Positions 16,646-26,284 of a DNA stretch of 64,000 nt are shown here, piece by piece. The DNA comes from a virus: the IMG/VR virus record IMGVR_UViG_3300037492_000170, positions 58,745 to 122,744 of that record. One strand, 5' to 3'. The notes under the pieces were generated by a model. That model made no database searches, was not told the DNA's origin, and saw only the letters and a list, made by a program, of their open reading frames with translations. Position numbers and translations under genes: made by a program. How positions within the stretch are numbered: the first letter of the stretch is position 1; each line of letters starts with the position of its first letter.

Positions 16646-16944
16646 ACTGGTGCTACCGCTCCCGGAAGTTGGTAAGAATCCACACAACACTTCTGTGTGC
16701 CACAAACATGCATCCAGTGATTCATTCTCTCAAAACCTGCCATTACTGAATCAATTGTATCGGCTATTACTATCTTTTGTCCTGCAACTAACCAACAACC
16801 GGGTTTCCTGGACGACCACAATCCCTTACCTGGATCATAAGCGGCAGCACCATGCCCCAAACATAACCCAGAAACTACCCCTATACCTACTGCACCACCA
16901 CCCTGATAATACTTTGCGAAATCTCCCATTGGATCGTCTGCCAT
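16642..16944 (-). CDS. Small Cys-rich protein, paralogue C of a three-member family
   Basis: This 100-residue protein has the clearest family pattern: GLCLGHGAAAYDPGKGLW, KPGCWLVAGQKIVIADTIDS, VMAGFERMNHWMHVCGTQKC and a C-terminal DSYQLPG. It has five Cys residues. It is the first copy in transcription order; copies B and A follow after one unrelated gene. Function unknown; probable virion accessory. Confidence 0.6.
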   Translation of the reverse strand: MADDPMGDFAKYYQGGGAVGIGVVSGLCLGHGAAAYDPGKGLWSSRKPGCWLVAGQKIVIADTIDSVMAGFERMNHWMHVCGTQKCCVDSYQLPGAVAPV

Positions 16945-16954
16945 AACTATTCTC

Positions 16955-17932
16955 CTATTCTAGACAAACCTTCCCTAAACCTAAATCCCATAAATCCATC
17001 TTCAAATGTGCAATTTTAGGATTTGTAAATATTCTATCCCTGTATTGCTTACGCACACTCTCTCCATAATCTGGGAACTCTTGGCTGGCACAATTCCTAC
17101 CCTGCGCGAGCACGTTCCCTATCATAAACCATCGAAGCATCTCATTGTCTTTCTCAACTTCAGGTGGAATCATATCATAATAACTCACACCAATATCTGT
17201 TAAGAAACGCATCGCTGCCAATACTGCATTAGCATTATTACTGTGCTCTTCCCCAAGTCCAATCAAGTGTAGTAACTCCAGATATTTACGTTTGTCCAAC
17301 ACAGCCAGACTATGGAATATAGTGTAAACCGTTCCCAGCTTATGGACCAAATGAGGAGAACGAAACATATCAGCAACATCAAAGACTAGTGCATCCGCTG
17401 AAATATCACTTATGCTTGTTTTATCCCAAGGTAAATTCCAATCATTCATAATCATGTAATAAAGCAACTCTAATAATTGCCTTACATCTCCATCTGGTAG
17501 AAACTTCTTTCGGTCACACGAGTAATTGAGAACAAAATAATACTGATGATTCTCTGTGTCATGTTCCACATAATCAAGCACTCTCACGCCGGACCCCTCA
17601 AAGTCCTTTGAGTTCTTTATGAGTTTCAACTCTTTTGGTCCACACGTCCCTATAAAATCAGAGAAGTAGGGTTGGTACCTATACTGGAATATACCAGTTT
17701 TCCCCGCAAACCTCGGGTCTTGTGTATTATAACCGCAATAGAAAACATCGGATTTACTGGTCACTCCCGGATACCCTATATCCATTGTAAGATGGTTAGA
17801 ATAAGGAACACCCACACCCTTATAATAACTACTACCGTTTTTGCACACCCTACCACCTACAAAGGTTAAGTCAACAGGAATAGAGAAGGTTCTTACTTCT
17901 TCACCGAGGTTATTATAAACGGGTATCTTCAC
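16955..17932 (-). CDS. Hypothetical structural-region protein, GTG start
   Basis: This 325-residue protein begins at GTG directly after the TAA of the preceding small gene, with GAGGG upstream as SD. The first 110 residues are beta-rich (VDLTFVGGRVCKNGSSYYKG); the rest is largely helical with hydrophobic segments (VRQLLELLYYMIMND, VYTIFHSLAVLDKRKYLELL). It has no catalytic motif and no clear membrane helix. The position between the giant DUF4815-like protein and the Cys-rich paralogues suggests a baseplate or fibre-base part, which is only inference. Confidence 0.55.
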   Translation of the reverse strand: MKIPVYNNLGEEVRTFSIPVDLTFVGGRVCKNGSSYYKGVGVPYSNHLTMDIGYPGVTSKSDVFYCGYNTQDPRFAGKTGIFQYRYQPYFSDFIGTCGPKELKLIKNSKDFEGSGVRVLDYVEHDTENHQYYFVLNYSCDRKKFLPDGDVRQLLELLYYMIMNDWNLPWDKTSISDISADALVFDVADMFRSPHLVHKLGTVYTIFHSLAVLDKRKYLELLHLIGLGEEHSNNANAVLAAMRFLTDIGVSYYDMIPPEVEKDNEMLRWFMIGNVLAQGRNCASQEFPDYGESVRKQYRDRIFTNPKIAHLKMDLWDLGLGKVCLE

Positions 17933-18109
17933 TTATGCGCCCTCTAGCTTAACTAATCTATCCAACACATCCGTAAGGGTCTCTTTTAAAACAGCGTTCT
18001 CCTTCTTCACAAGCTTCAATTGCTTAACGATGGGGTTGGGGTAAGGCTTCAACCAACCATCGCTGGATCTAAAATACCCGGAAGGGGGTGTATCATAAAT
18101 ATCCTTCAT
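17933..18109 (-). CDS. 58-residue coiled-coil protein
   Basis: This short gene fills the gap between two large structural genes, with start ATG at 18109 only 3 bp after the upstream stop and its TAA abutting the next GTG. The product begins MKDIYDTPPSGYFRSSDGWL and continues as an amphipathic helix with Leu/Val heptad spacing (VKQLKLVKKENAVLKETL, then LDRLVKLEG), so it likely forms a short coiled coil. Tight packing on both sides supports that it is translated. A small trimerisation or adaptor role is possible. Confidence 0.65.
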   Translation of the reverse strand: MKDIYDTPPSGYFRSSDGWLKPYPNPIVKQLKLVKKENAVLKETLTDVLDRLVKLEGA

Positions 18110-18111
18110 CT

Positions 18112-21100
18112 CTAAATCCTACTACAAATAAAAGCCGGGTTCATAACCCTCGGAGTTCTGGCTCTATTTGAAGTCTCGAAATAAATCAATGGTCTCATCT
18201 GTTCAAACTCTGTAAGTGTGATTGTACCACCAGTACCGTATGTACCATTCCCTGCTATATCAACCCCAGTTGTAGGATTGGTTAACTCAAAAGTATCGTC
18301 AGTGACATTCTTAATTCGAAAGGTCCCATTTGCATTAGTATTAACAGTGACACCGCTAATATCTACAACAGCACCCTCTTTGAACCCATGTTCTTCAGAT
18401 GTTATCTCTATCACGGATGCATTAGTAGCACCAGTAACGGTAGCCTCGTCGGGAGTCTCAAACTCATATCTATAAAATGGGTCTGTGGTGATTTCTGGAA
18501 TATATCCAGCTTTAGCACCAATCTCTACAAAAGTTACCCCATCATCTACAGAGTATTTAGGAGTAATCGAGGTGACTCCCTCTCCATTAGACCCATCTGC
18601 GTAGACTTCCATAAAAGCTGCTATCTTATTTGGATACTCCAGCGCATCTGAAAAGAAGGAATTTCTGCCTACATAATTGGCGCTGACATCATGAAGCATA
18701 AACACAATACCAGCAACCTTGCTTATTATCTGGTAATTTCCACCCAAACTAGTGACATCAATCCTAAGTTGAACCTTATCGTAAACGGCTTCCAAGTCTA
18801 CGTCGATATTGGGGTTATATGCTTCCCACGAATCCTCGAAGTCATCACCAGTTAGAGCTACTCGATAACTCCAAATAACATGTGTTCCTGGATAAATAAA
18901 TTCTGTAACTGCTGTCACAAACCTCGATGCTTCTAATCCGGTAAGCCCATCGAAAACTATACTACAATTCTCCTCGAAGTTAGACCTGTAGAGTTTGTAC
19001 TTTATATCCTTCTTAGACATTGCTTCCCAAGTGGTATTATTAGCCGCGTGGAACATTACCCCAGAAGCTGGTTGAGTTGTGATACGCGCACCAGTTATAT
19101 AATCGAGCTGTCCTATTTCTTCACAAAACAATTCGTACCCAGTGTTATTACCACTTGGCATAATAACAAAGCAATACTCATTATTTGCTTGATACCCCAA
19201 GACATTGCTAAATGTGAATATCGTCTCTACTGAACTATTAGCAGATATGGAAACCTCTGATGGAGCTAATGTCTTTGAGGCATAAACATAAGGCCCCGGA
19301 TACCCATTAATCATATTCCTAATCTGAACAGTAATCCCCTGTGTTGCATGTTTTGTCTGGAAATAAAGCCCCACCGCTGAAACATAGGTAAGCTCTGCGG
19401 GAACAAAGAAAGATTGTGCTAATGGGTCAAAAGTATTGTTAAAAGGAGTTATTGTAGTAACTGACCTAGTATCATCAACACATGCTTGCCTTAATATTGG
19501 AACATCATAACCAACAGTAGTGCCTTGTGAAGACGCAGTAAAACCAGAAGTGTAAAAAATGGTTTGCGCTGAAGATATATCATGTGAGGCATAATAGAAT
19601 ACATCAACGGCAATCTTACCTACTTGCACACCAGCGGGGACCTGGAACGTAGCCGTTAGATTACCATCATTACTGGTTCTGGCTGTAGACTTCGTTTTAT
19701 AAGTATTTGAACCTGCACTACCATGCTTATTCACTGGCGTGGCATCATAAACTAAGTTTACAGGAACACCACCAAAAGTGCAGGCATGGTCAATATTAGG
19801 CATTAGGCCAGTTATGCTAACCTTTATCATAAACGGAGAGCCGTCTGCGTTTGTGGTCCGAGCCCTGCCCATGATAGAAATATCAACTATACGATTTCCT
19901 AAATCCATAGTTCTTGAGCCAGGAACCAATGAAGACTCTACTCCCTGCCTAGTTTCTGTTGTAGTAACATTAATTGTTCCAGCTATTTGACCATAACCAC
20001 CTAATCCGAATACCCCAGGAGCAGCCTGATAAAGGGTAATAAGAGTTTCTTGTGATACACCCGAAACTCCCCAACTACCCCAGTTTATGTGATTAAACAT
20101 CTCTGGGTCGGCAGCAAGTATGGATGCCCAATTATTATCCATTTCCACATTGAGCGCAGGCATCTGTGTCTTATCTATAAACGAATCTACAGGAGGGTCT
20201 AGCAACATAATCCCGTAGTAGTTCTCGTACATAAAGTCAGAGGCGCAATTCATTGTTATACTAGCATATGGCTGTGTCTGAATAACTTCAGGTTGGTAGT
20301 CCAGCATTATAGTATTATCTACTTCTCGAATACCATTGCTCTCAGCAACTGCTACTATCAACTCCTGCTCATCAGTTGTTGCTGGCAACAATAGCCATTT
20401 ATTGTGTCTATCTAATGCAGCCGAATATGTAATCCCACCTTTATCGAATGTAAGGTCCATCTTGTTGAAGCCGGTTAATGCATCTGTGAACAAGCCCTTA
20501 GTGTCCACTGCGGTAGGATGACCTGCTGCTTCTTTCTCAAGTGCGTTTATTGCGTTCCAATACTCTAACCTAACAATTCTATCTTCCAGATTTGCAATAC
20601 CATACTGAGTTGTACGCATGGAATCAACAGGAAGTATTGTAACATCACCTTTATCATATGTATAGGGTGGAACACAAACAACACCTATAGATAGAACCAT
20701 CGGTTGGTCTTGTGGAATAGGCGCGTACTTAGACGGAGTTCCCTCAATAATTGCAAACCTACTATTAGGATAAAGTACTACCTTATCTCGTCGAGGTAGG
20801 TAATATTCATAATCGAATACTGTAGACTGTCCGACTTCGGGCCAGATGCCTTCCGTCCTGAAATCTATGCAGTCCCTTAGATACCAGGTCTCATTGGGTG
20901 CCATTTCTATTTCTTCATATATATCATAGGAATCAGCACTCACATAATCACCCTCAGTACTATGATTCCAAAATTCGTATGTAACATAGTAAACAGCATT
21001 TGCTATAGGCTGCCCAGTTACGCCAGAATTTGGAGCGCCAGCAGCAGACCAATCTATCTCGGAATCCTCATGTATAAGCGCGGTAGAATTCTTTAAAAAC

Positions 21101-23382
21101 TCATAATCTGTATAATAAGTAACCGACTGAGCCGGAGTAGTTGTTACACGAAGAATTCTAACTACATCAGTCGAGTTTCCAGACAGCCCTACAACTGCCT
21201 CATCATTTATAACTTTTTTGATGAAAGTTGCATCAGTAAATGTAAACTTATCCTGTGTATAATCAGCACCTTTCGTGACCTTAGCATCAGTCACCCTTAC
21301 CAGTTCACGAATACCCTTTTCTGCGCTAATATTATAGGCATACTTGACATAATAAGTTGCACCGCTTCCTGGCTCGCTTCCTTGCACACCAGCAAAACTT
21401 ATTGAATTTCCATCCTTGACAAAATCAGAGGTCTCTTCATAATCCCACTTCCCGTCGTGACAATTTGCCGCTGTATCGGCTGCACCAATAATATCCACTA
21501 CTGTATCACTAACTAAAGCATCAATATGTGTCTGAGCATTATGTGTTACTGATTCAACAACCTCAGTTCTGTAAACCATGTCTGTAACAGTCTTAACATA
21601 GGCATCATTCACTTCATATATTCTGGTCCCTATTGGATAATTTACCCCTGTAGATAGACCAAGTATTGTATAAGCATCCGTTGCAACTGCACTTATTGTA
21701 AGCGTCTTCCCATCAATAGCTTGTATTTTTAGATAGCCGCCAGCGGCAGTACATTCTACCAAGTCCCCATCTGTTGCATATGCATTCATTACTGCTTCGA
21801 TTTGAGTTACAAGCTGCGCCGCTGTCTGTCCATTTCCAGAAAGAGTTACTGTATGAGCATTTCCAGAACCAACGGTTAACTTTATATTAAGCGTATCTAC
21901 AGCATAATTCTGCGGATTAGTGCAAATTACATAACCACCATCAGCACTAAAACTATCTGTACCACTTCCATTAATTGCTTTTACAGTTCGTGCTTTATTA
22001 ATTACACAGGTCTGCGTTGTATCAATTTGGACTTCGTGCCCATTGGGATATGCCTTACCAGAACCAATATTCAAGTATAACTTTGTGTCATCTGTATCAT
22101 GGTCAGTTATACTCAATGGGAAATTCTTAACTGTAAAGGAGCCAGAGACATCATAAGTTCGTCGGTCAATCATATCGTAGAGTTCAGAATATTCTGGGGG
22201 TATCCTTGTTTCTAATACCGCCCCGTCGTTAAACTCTGCAATCACAAGAAGATTGGTGTCCAATGTAGTCTCTATTGACCACTCGACCAATGATATTATC
22301 CTATCTGCACCAGGAAGATTGTACATCTCGGCTGGAATATTATCGTCTATATTTCGAAGTTTCACGTCATCAGTGTAATCCACCACATCAGTAGTCACAA
22401 CGATACCAGCATACTCTGTTCCTGTTCCACTGATTGTCAACGAGGTTGCCGGTACTGGTATATGCCTACCATCAAGATAAATCTTCCCCGCTGAGAAGCT
22501 CCATAACAAACTAGTAGTCTCAATAAATAATGCCTTATATGTGTACGAAGTAGTTCCGGGAGTGCCTTCAACTGTTGCAGTTATTGCATCAGGAACTGGA
22601 ACACTTCCCCCAACTACATCAACTGGAAGTGTGGAAAACGCTTGCCCTACATCATAAAACTCATTTACTGTCGCTTTGCACCAACCCAAATACTGATAAG
22701 TCCCAGATGAAAGTTTATAAAATCGAATAGAGCTGACTCCGGCGGGTATTGTATCAACCACCAACTTAATTCTATTAGTAGTGCTTAGTGTAGCGTGTCC
22801 AGTAGCAACAACTGTAGCAGTGCAAAATCCAGATACCTTGAAGATATGTTGTGGTTTACAACCCTCCATAATATCGCCGTTTTTATGATAAGCACTACCA
22901 AACTCAGCCATTGCTTCGGTATTCATTGCTTGCTGGTCAACAAGTTCCATTCTCTGAAGTGGTCTGTCCGTCCTATAACCAATGAATCTCCAGTCCTCCC
23001 GACCACTTGTATTCGTAGTAGCAGGAACCACTGAAGTTACAGCTTGCCCTTCGTCGTACAAAGCATTTACAGCCGCAGTACACTGACCAATATACTTAAA
23101 TACTCCGGTGGTACTTCTAAAGAAGTTTATATAACGAACACCTGCGGGAACCGACTCCACTTGTAGAAGTATCCTATTGGTACCATCGCAAGTAGCATTA
23201 CCGGTAGCTATAGAAGCAGTTGCACTAGCAGTAGTATCACCATTAATGGTAGTAAATGTTGCTTGATACTCATATGTAGTTGCTCCAGGAGTCCCTGAAA
23301 CTACAGGTGTCTTTAATACCGGAACTGCTAAATTAGGAAAGTATCTCAAGTTGTAAGCGTGCAAACTGTCTAAAATTGCCAT
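18112..23382 (-). CDS. Very large baseplate/appendage protein, DUF4815-like
   Basis: This 1756-residue virion protein has near its N-terminus two FN3-like beta repeats that end in AAVNALYDEGQAV and ATVNEFYDVGQAF. Between them is RMELVDQQAMNTEAMAEFGS, reminiscent of the DUF4815 signature of phage baseplate-attached proteins. A segment near residues 485-565 (QTAAQLVTQIEAVMNAYATD ... YLKIQAIDGKTL) matches the repeat inserted in the tail sheath. The C-terminal part is beta-rich and ends with FICSRI. It follows the gpI-like gene in the operon, the usual place for a fibre-network or wedge-extension protein. The exact family assignment is moderate. Confidence 0.75.
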   Translation of the reverse strand: MAILDSLHAYNLRYFPNLAVPVLKTPVVSGTPGATTYEYQATFTTINGDTTASATASIATGNATCDGTNRILLQVESVPAGVRYINFFRSTTGVFKYIGQCTAAVNALYDEGQAVTSVVPATTNTSGREDWRFIGYRTDRPLQRMELVDQQAMNTEAMAEFGSAYHKNGDIMEGCKPQHIFKVSGFCTATVVATGHATLSTTNRIKLVVDTIPAGVSSIRFYKLSSGTYQYLGWCKATVNEFYDVGQAFSTLPVDVVGGSVPVPDAITATVEGTPGTTSYTYKALFIETTSLLWSFSAGKIYLDGRHIPVPATSLTISGTGTEYAGIVVTTDVVDYTDDVKLRNIDDNIPAEMYNLPGADRIISLVEWSIETTLDTNLLVIAEFNDGAVLETRIPPEYSELYDMIDRRTYDVSGSFTVKNFPLSITDHDTDDTKLYLNIGSGKAYPNGHEVQIDTTQTCVINKARTVKAINGSGTDSFSADGGYVICTNPQNYAVDTLNIKLTVGSGNAHTVTLSGNGQTAAQLVTQIEAVMNAYATDGDLVECTAAGGYLKIQAIDGKTLTISAVATDAYTILGLSTGVNYPIGTRIYEVNDAYVKTVTDMVYRTEVVESVTHNAQTHIDALVSDTVVDIIGAADTAANCHDGKWDYEETSDFVKDGNSISFAGVQGSEPGSGATYYVKYAYNISAEKGIRELVRVTDAKVTKGADYTQDKFTFTDATFIKKVINDEAVVGLSGNSTDVVRILRVTTTPAQSVTYYTDYEFLKNSTALIHEDSEIDWSAAGAPNSGVTGQPIANAVYYVTYEFWNHSTEGDYVSADSYDIYEEIEMAPNETWYLRDCIDFRTEGIWPEVGQSTVFDYEYYLPRRDKVVLYPNSRFAIIEGTPSKYAPIPQDQPMVLSIGVVCVPPYTYDKGDVTILPVDSMRTTQYGIANLEDRIVRLEYWNAINALEKEAAGHPTAVDTKGLFTDALTGFNKMDLTFDKGGITYSAALDRHNKWLLLPATTDEQELIVAVAESNGIREVDNTIMLDYQPEVIQTQPYASITMNCASDFMYENYYGIMLLDPPVDSFIDKTQMPALNVEMDNNWASILAADPEMFNHINWGSWGVSGVSQETLITLYQAAPGVFGLGGYGQIAGTINVTTTETRQGVESSLVPGSRTMDLGNRIVDISIMGRARTTNADGSPFMIKVSITGLMPNIDHACTFGGVPVNLVYDATPVNKHGSAGSNTYKTKSTARTSNDGNLTATFQVPAGVQVGKIAVDVFYYASHDISSAQTIFYTSGFTASSQGTTVGYDVPILRQACVDDTRSVTTITPFNNTFDPLAQSFFVPAELTYVSAVGLYFQTKHATQGITVQIRNMINGYPGPYVYASKTLAPSEVSISANSSVETIFTFSNVLGYQANNEYCFVIMPSGNNTGYELFCEEIGQLDYITGARITTQPASGVMFHAANNTTWEAMSKKDIKYKLYRSNFEENCSIVFDGLTGLEASRFVTAVTEFIYPGTHVIWSYRVALTGDDFEDSWEAYNPNIDVDLEAVYDKVQLRIDVTSLGGNYQIISKVAGIVFMLHDVSANYVGRNSFFSDALEYPNKIAAFMEVYADGSNGEGVTSITPKYSVDDGVTFVEIGAKAGYIPEITTDPFYRYEFETPDEATVTGATNASVIEITSEEHGFKEGAVVDISGVTVNTNANGTFRIKNVTDDTFELTNPTTGVDIAGNGTYGTGGTITLTEFEQMRPLIYFETSNRARTPRVMNPAFICSRI

Positions 23383-23393
23383 ATTAATTCCTC

Positions 23394-23972
23394 TTAATAT
23401 TCATATGGTGTAAGAACACCGTACCCATCGTCAACGTAGATATACCACACCTCGCCCGCAGCGCGTGTTGGAAGAAAGTCTTCCAGAAAATTAGGAAGGT
23501 CTAGATCTGTATCAACAATTAGTTTTCTCGCACCTGGATGATAGAGATTAGCGCCCATCAAATAGGAAGATGCTCCGCCTGGGCATCCCTGAGAACCTGG
23601 AACAATAATCTGGCTCATCATGTCTACGCTGCTCCAAGTCTCTCCTCCATGCCGTTCCACTAAATCCGCTATCTCATTCCAAGTTCCTTTGAAAGAGTGC
23701 CTAGTAACCGCTACGCTCGTCTTGGCTCGATTCCACTCAGTCGTGTTAGAGGACCGAACATCAAAAACATGCCCTACAGCATCGCCTTTGTACTGAATGA
23801 ATCTGTCATCTGCTCTGTCTATATTCCTAGATGCAAGAAGTTCAATAACAAGATCAGATACTCTATCGAACTCAGTATCCCAGATACCAAGATACCTTTC
23901 AAGAATACCCTGGCTGTCTAGGCGTGCCCATATATGAGGTAAACGGTCGAATAAAGGGACTCTATTAGACAT
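23394..23972 (-). CDS. Baseplate wedge protein, gpI-like
   Basis: This 192-residue protein starts with RVPLFDRLPHIWARLDSQGI and a helical segment (YLGIWDTEFDRVSDLVIELL), the usual opening of phage tail protein I/DUF2313-type proteins that follow gpJ. It overlaps the gpJ-like gene by 8 bp, which also fits the conserved J-I order. In P2-like tails gpI connects the baseplate wedge to the fibre. The C-terminal half (GARKLIVDTDLDLPNFLEDF) is less typical. Confidence 0.75.
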   Translation of the reverse strand: MSNRVPLFDRLPHIWARLDSQGILERYLGIWDTEFDRVSDLVIELLASRNIDRADDRFIQYKGDAVGHVFDVRSSNTTEWNRAKTSVAVTRHSFKGTWNEIADLVERHGGETWSSVDMMSQIIVPGSQGCPGGASSYLMGANLYHPGARKLIVDTDLDLPNFLEDFLPTRAAGEVWYIYVDDGYGVLTPYEY

Positions 23973-25374
23973 ATGAAACGCTCACTGTTCCAAGCACTGG
24001 AACTGCCCCTATTACACCGGCGACATCAACAATAGGTGCAATAAAACTAAAGTAATCCACACCCGCAACTTTAGAAATAGTCTCAGTAAGTTCGAGTAAG
24101 GTTATTCCATCACCAACCTCTATCATACCTGGTAACAACGCCGCTGTCAATGCAGTAGTGATATAGGTAGATACGGTGTTTTCCGAATAACCCTTCCTTT
24201 TACCAACTCTTAAAGATATATCCAAAGGAGTTTCAGTCACATCACTGATAACGTACCTACCACTCCAATTTCCAAATGCTCCCCACTCGGCACAAGCATC
24301 TTCTATTGTAGTCTTGAGATTATTTGAGAGTGTCCCACCACCGGAAGGATATACATAAATGAAAATATAAAGGTAGGGCCAATCCGAACCACTATTCCTA
24401 TCTATAGCTTGGACAGATACTACACCAGTGATAGCAGATACCATTGCTTCATAATCAGCAACAGTCAAGCCCCTTCGTTGTGTACGCGCGAGTCTAGGTA
24501 TCCTACTACGTAAAGATTCTACGGATTCAATATCGCTCCCACCAGTAGCAGCAACAAGATTACTAACAGTCACAAGAAAATCCCGGTCAACACTTGTAAT
24601 AGTACCAATACCACAGTTACCTATTAAACCATCTGATTTTACATAAGTGATTGTAGCGGTAGTTGGGGGTGTCGCTGTACCATATATTCCATCACCCAAT
24701 GTTAAGAAACAGCAATTCTCCACACCCTCATAAGTATCCGCATTTAAATCTACTCTAAAGTGTGTATCGTCCGCTTGTGAATTAAAGAAAGTATCAACCC
24801 TTGTCCACTCCTGTTGTGTATTATCAATCATCTCTACAGTTGATTCAACAACCCCAACCCCTAAATTATAACGCATTCGCATACTTGAGTCTATACTATC
24901 AAAATCACTAGCAATTACAGATGCAGACTCATAGGTTCCTTGGAGTGCAGGTACTTGCACACTATTCTCATTAGTCTCAAGTATAGCTTCTTCAGTAATT
25001 GAATAAATCAAACCATCTGCCCGCGAAAATACACTCTCCTCTGGGATAACAATCCTAGCAGCAGTATCGCCCCTAGTTATAGTTAATGTAGTAGCAGCGG
25101 GGGATGTTAACATAGGTCTAATATCAACCATACTTCCTAAATCAATAAGGGACTGTAAAAACCGGGCAGTATTAATAAAACCTTCGATGAATGCCTCATC
25201 AATATAAAATCCCAGCATGTCGGTTTCGCGTGCTAACAAACGAATTAATGAAATTCCACCATCAGAATGATTCCTATCTGTAAGTTCAGGGACTTCTTCA
25301 GTAAGGATAGTAAGCAGCCGTTCAAAGTTTGATGTGTAGTCCCTTTGTGAAAAATTTGTATATATGTCAGCCAT
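23965..25374 (-). CDS. Baseplate assembly protein J-like (wedge)
   Basis: This 469-residue protein has the N-terminal pattern of gpJ/gp47 proteins (TEEVPELTDRNHSDGGISLI then RLLARETDMLGFYIDEAFIE), a beta-rich centre, and the conserved C-terminal YRSRIP-like region here as VESLRSRIPRLARTQRRGLT and DYEAMVSAITGVVSVQAIDR. Its length fits the family. gpJ forms the baseplate wedge ring around the hub. Order with gp25-like upstream and gpI-like downstream is as in P2, Mu and many contractile injection systems. Confidence 0.9.
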   Translation of the reverse strand: MADIYTNFSQRDYTSNFERLLTILTEEVPELTDRNHSDGGISLIRLLARETDMLGFYIDEAFIEGFINTARFLQSLIDLGSMVDIRPMLTSPAATTLTITRGDTAARIVIPEESVFSRADGLIYSITEEAILETNENSVQVPALQGTYESASVIASDFDSIDSSMRMRYNLGVGVVESTVEMIDNTQQEWTRVDTFFNSQADDTHFRVDLNADTYEGVENCCFLTLGDGIYGTATPPTTATITYVKSDGLIGNCGIGTITSVDRDFLVTVSNLVAATGGSDIESVESLRSRIPRLARTQRRGLTVADYEAMVSAITGVVSVQAIDRNSGSDWPYLYIFIYVYPSGGGTLSNNLKTTIEDACAEWGAFGNWSGRYVISDVTETPLDISLRVGKRKGYSENTVSTYITTALTAALLPGMIEVGDGITLLELTETISKVAGVDYFSFIAPIVDVAGVIGAVPVLGTVSVSYV

Positions 25375-26284
25375 TTACTATCTCCATCATGATACGTTGT
25401 TTAGATGGAATACGTAAGGAAGCACTAAGCGGGGGGTCTCCCAATGTATCCATATGCTCCCTATTTAGACCAGCAGCAGCAGAATCAGCAATATAATTCC
25501 TTGCAAGAACGTACCAATAGCGAATATCTCCATAAAATTTCCATGATAAAGACAGCCAGGTGTCCCCTCTAATTATTGTGTGGTAAGAGTCCCCAGATGA
25601 TAAACTCAGGTTCTTATAAGGCATTATTCTAGTATAAGGACTGCCGTCTCGCACACTTGTTGGACCTCCCTTATACCTACTCACATAATCATGCCCGGCC
25701 GCATCAATATTACCGGATGGATATTCCTGCAATCTAGAAACCCTATCTGTAACAAAAGGAGAGACAAGATTCCCCGGCACTTGTCTGGTAACAAAATCAA
25801 TAGTAACCCACATGGGAACTTCGCCTAAATCAGCTTGCCTTCCTGTAGTCTTCCACCTGACTCCGCTAAATCTACCATATTTATTACTATCCCCCTCATA
25901 CCCGATAGTATCAAACATATCCGGTATACGTGCTCGTTTTTCCCATCTTACTGTAGAGGTTTTGAAATACACTTCTGCTATCTGCCTAAATTCGTATGTG
26001 TTTGGTTCAAACAATATCATGAATATATAAGAACCGAACTCAGGAAGTGTATCATGCTCACCTGGTCTTGTCAAGAGTATATGTGCAATTGATTCCGCTA
26101 TATGATTTACATTAGGAGTAACAGTTTCTCGTATGGACCAACTATCTTGTAAGTATTCCAAAGCCACAGAAGTAGCATCAGTATTTCCTGCCGTAGTTAC
26201 AACTCCACCTGTAGATGGATTAAGTCTAAATGGAAACCCCAAACCCCGACCGTAAACTGGGAGTTCGGTTGTTTTTCTACTCAT
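25367..26284 (-). CDS. gp25-like baseplate wedge protein fused to LysM-like domain
   Basis: This 305-residue protein has two parts. Residues 10-120 resemble gpW/gp25 wedge proteins (GLGFPFRLNPSTGGVVTTAG; SIAHILLTRPGEHDTLPEFG, with the family EFG element). About residues 232-275 look like a LysM/gpX fold (YHTIIRGDTWLSLSWKFYGD then YWYVLARNYIAD). In P2-like tails these roles are carried by separate genes (W and X). It overlaps neighbours by 4 and 8 bp. The fusion would tie the wedge to the hub or tube end in the baseplate. Confidence 0.8.
   Translation of the reverse strand: MSRKTTELPVYGRGLGFPFRLNPSTGGVVTTAGNTDATSVALEYLQDSWSIRETVTPNVNHIAESIAHILLTRPGEHDTLPEFGSYIFMILFEPNTYEFRQIAEVYFKTSTVRWEKRARIPDMFDTIGYEGDSNKYGRFSGVRWKTTGRQADLGEVPMWVTIDFVTRQVPGNLVSPFVTDRVSRLQEYPSGNIDAAGHDYVSRYKGGPTSVRDGSPYTRIMPYKNLSLSSGDSYHTIIRGDTWLSLSWKFYGDIRYWYVLARNYIADSAAAGLNREHMDTLGDPPLSASLRIPSKQRIMMEIVNG

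Noticed and set aside
16646-16705. Upstream start for the 197-residue protein
   Set aside because: It would overlap the preceding gene by 64 bp; the ATGA overlap start at 16645 is the common phage arrangement.
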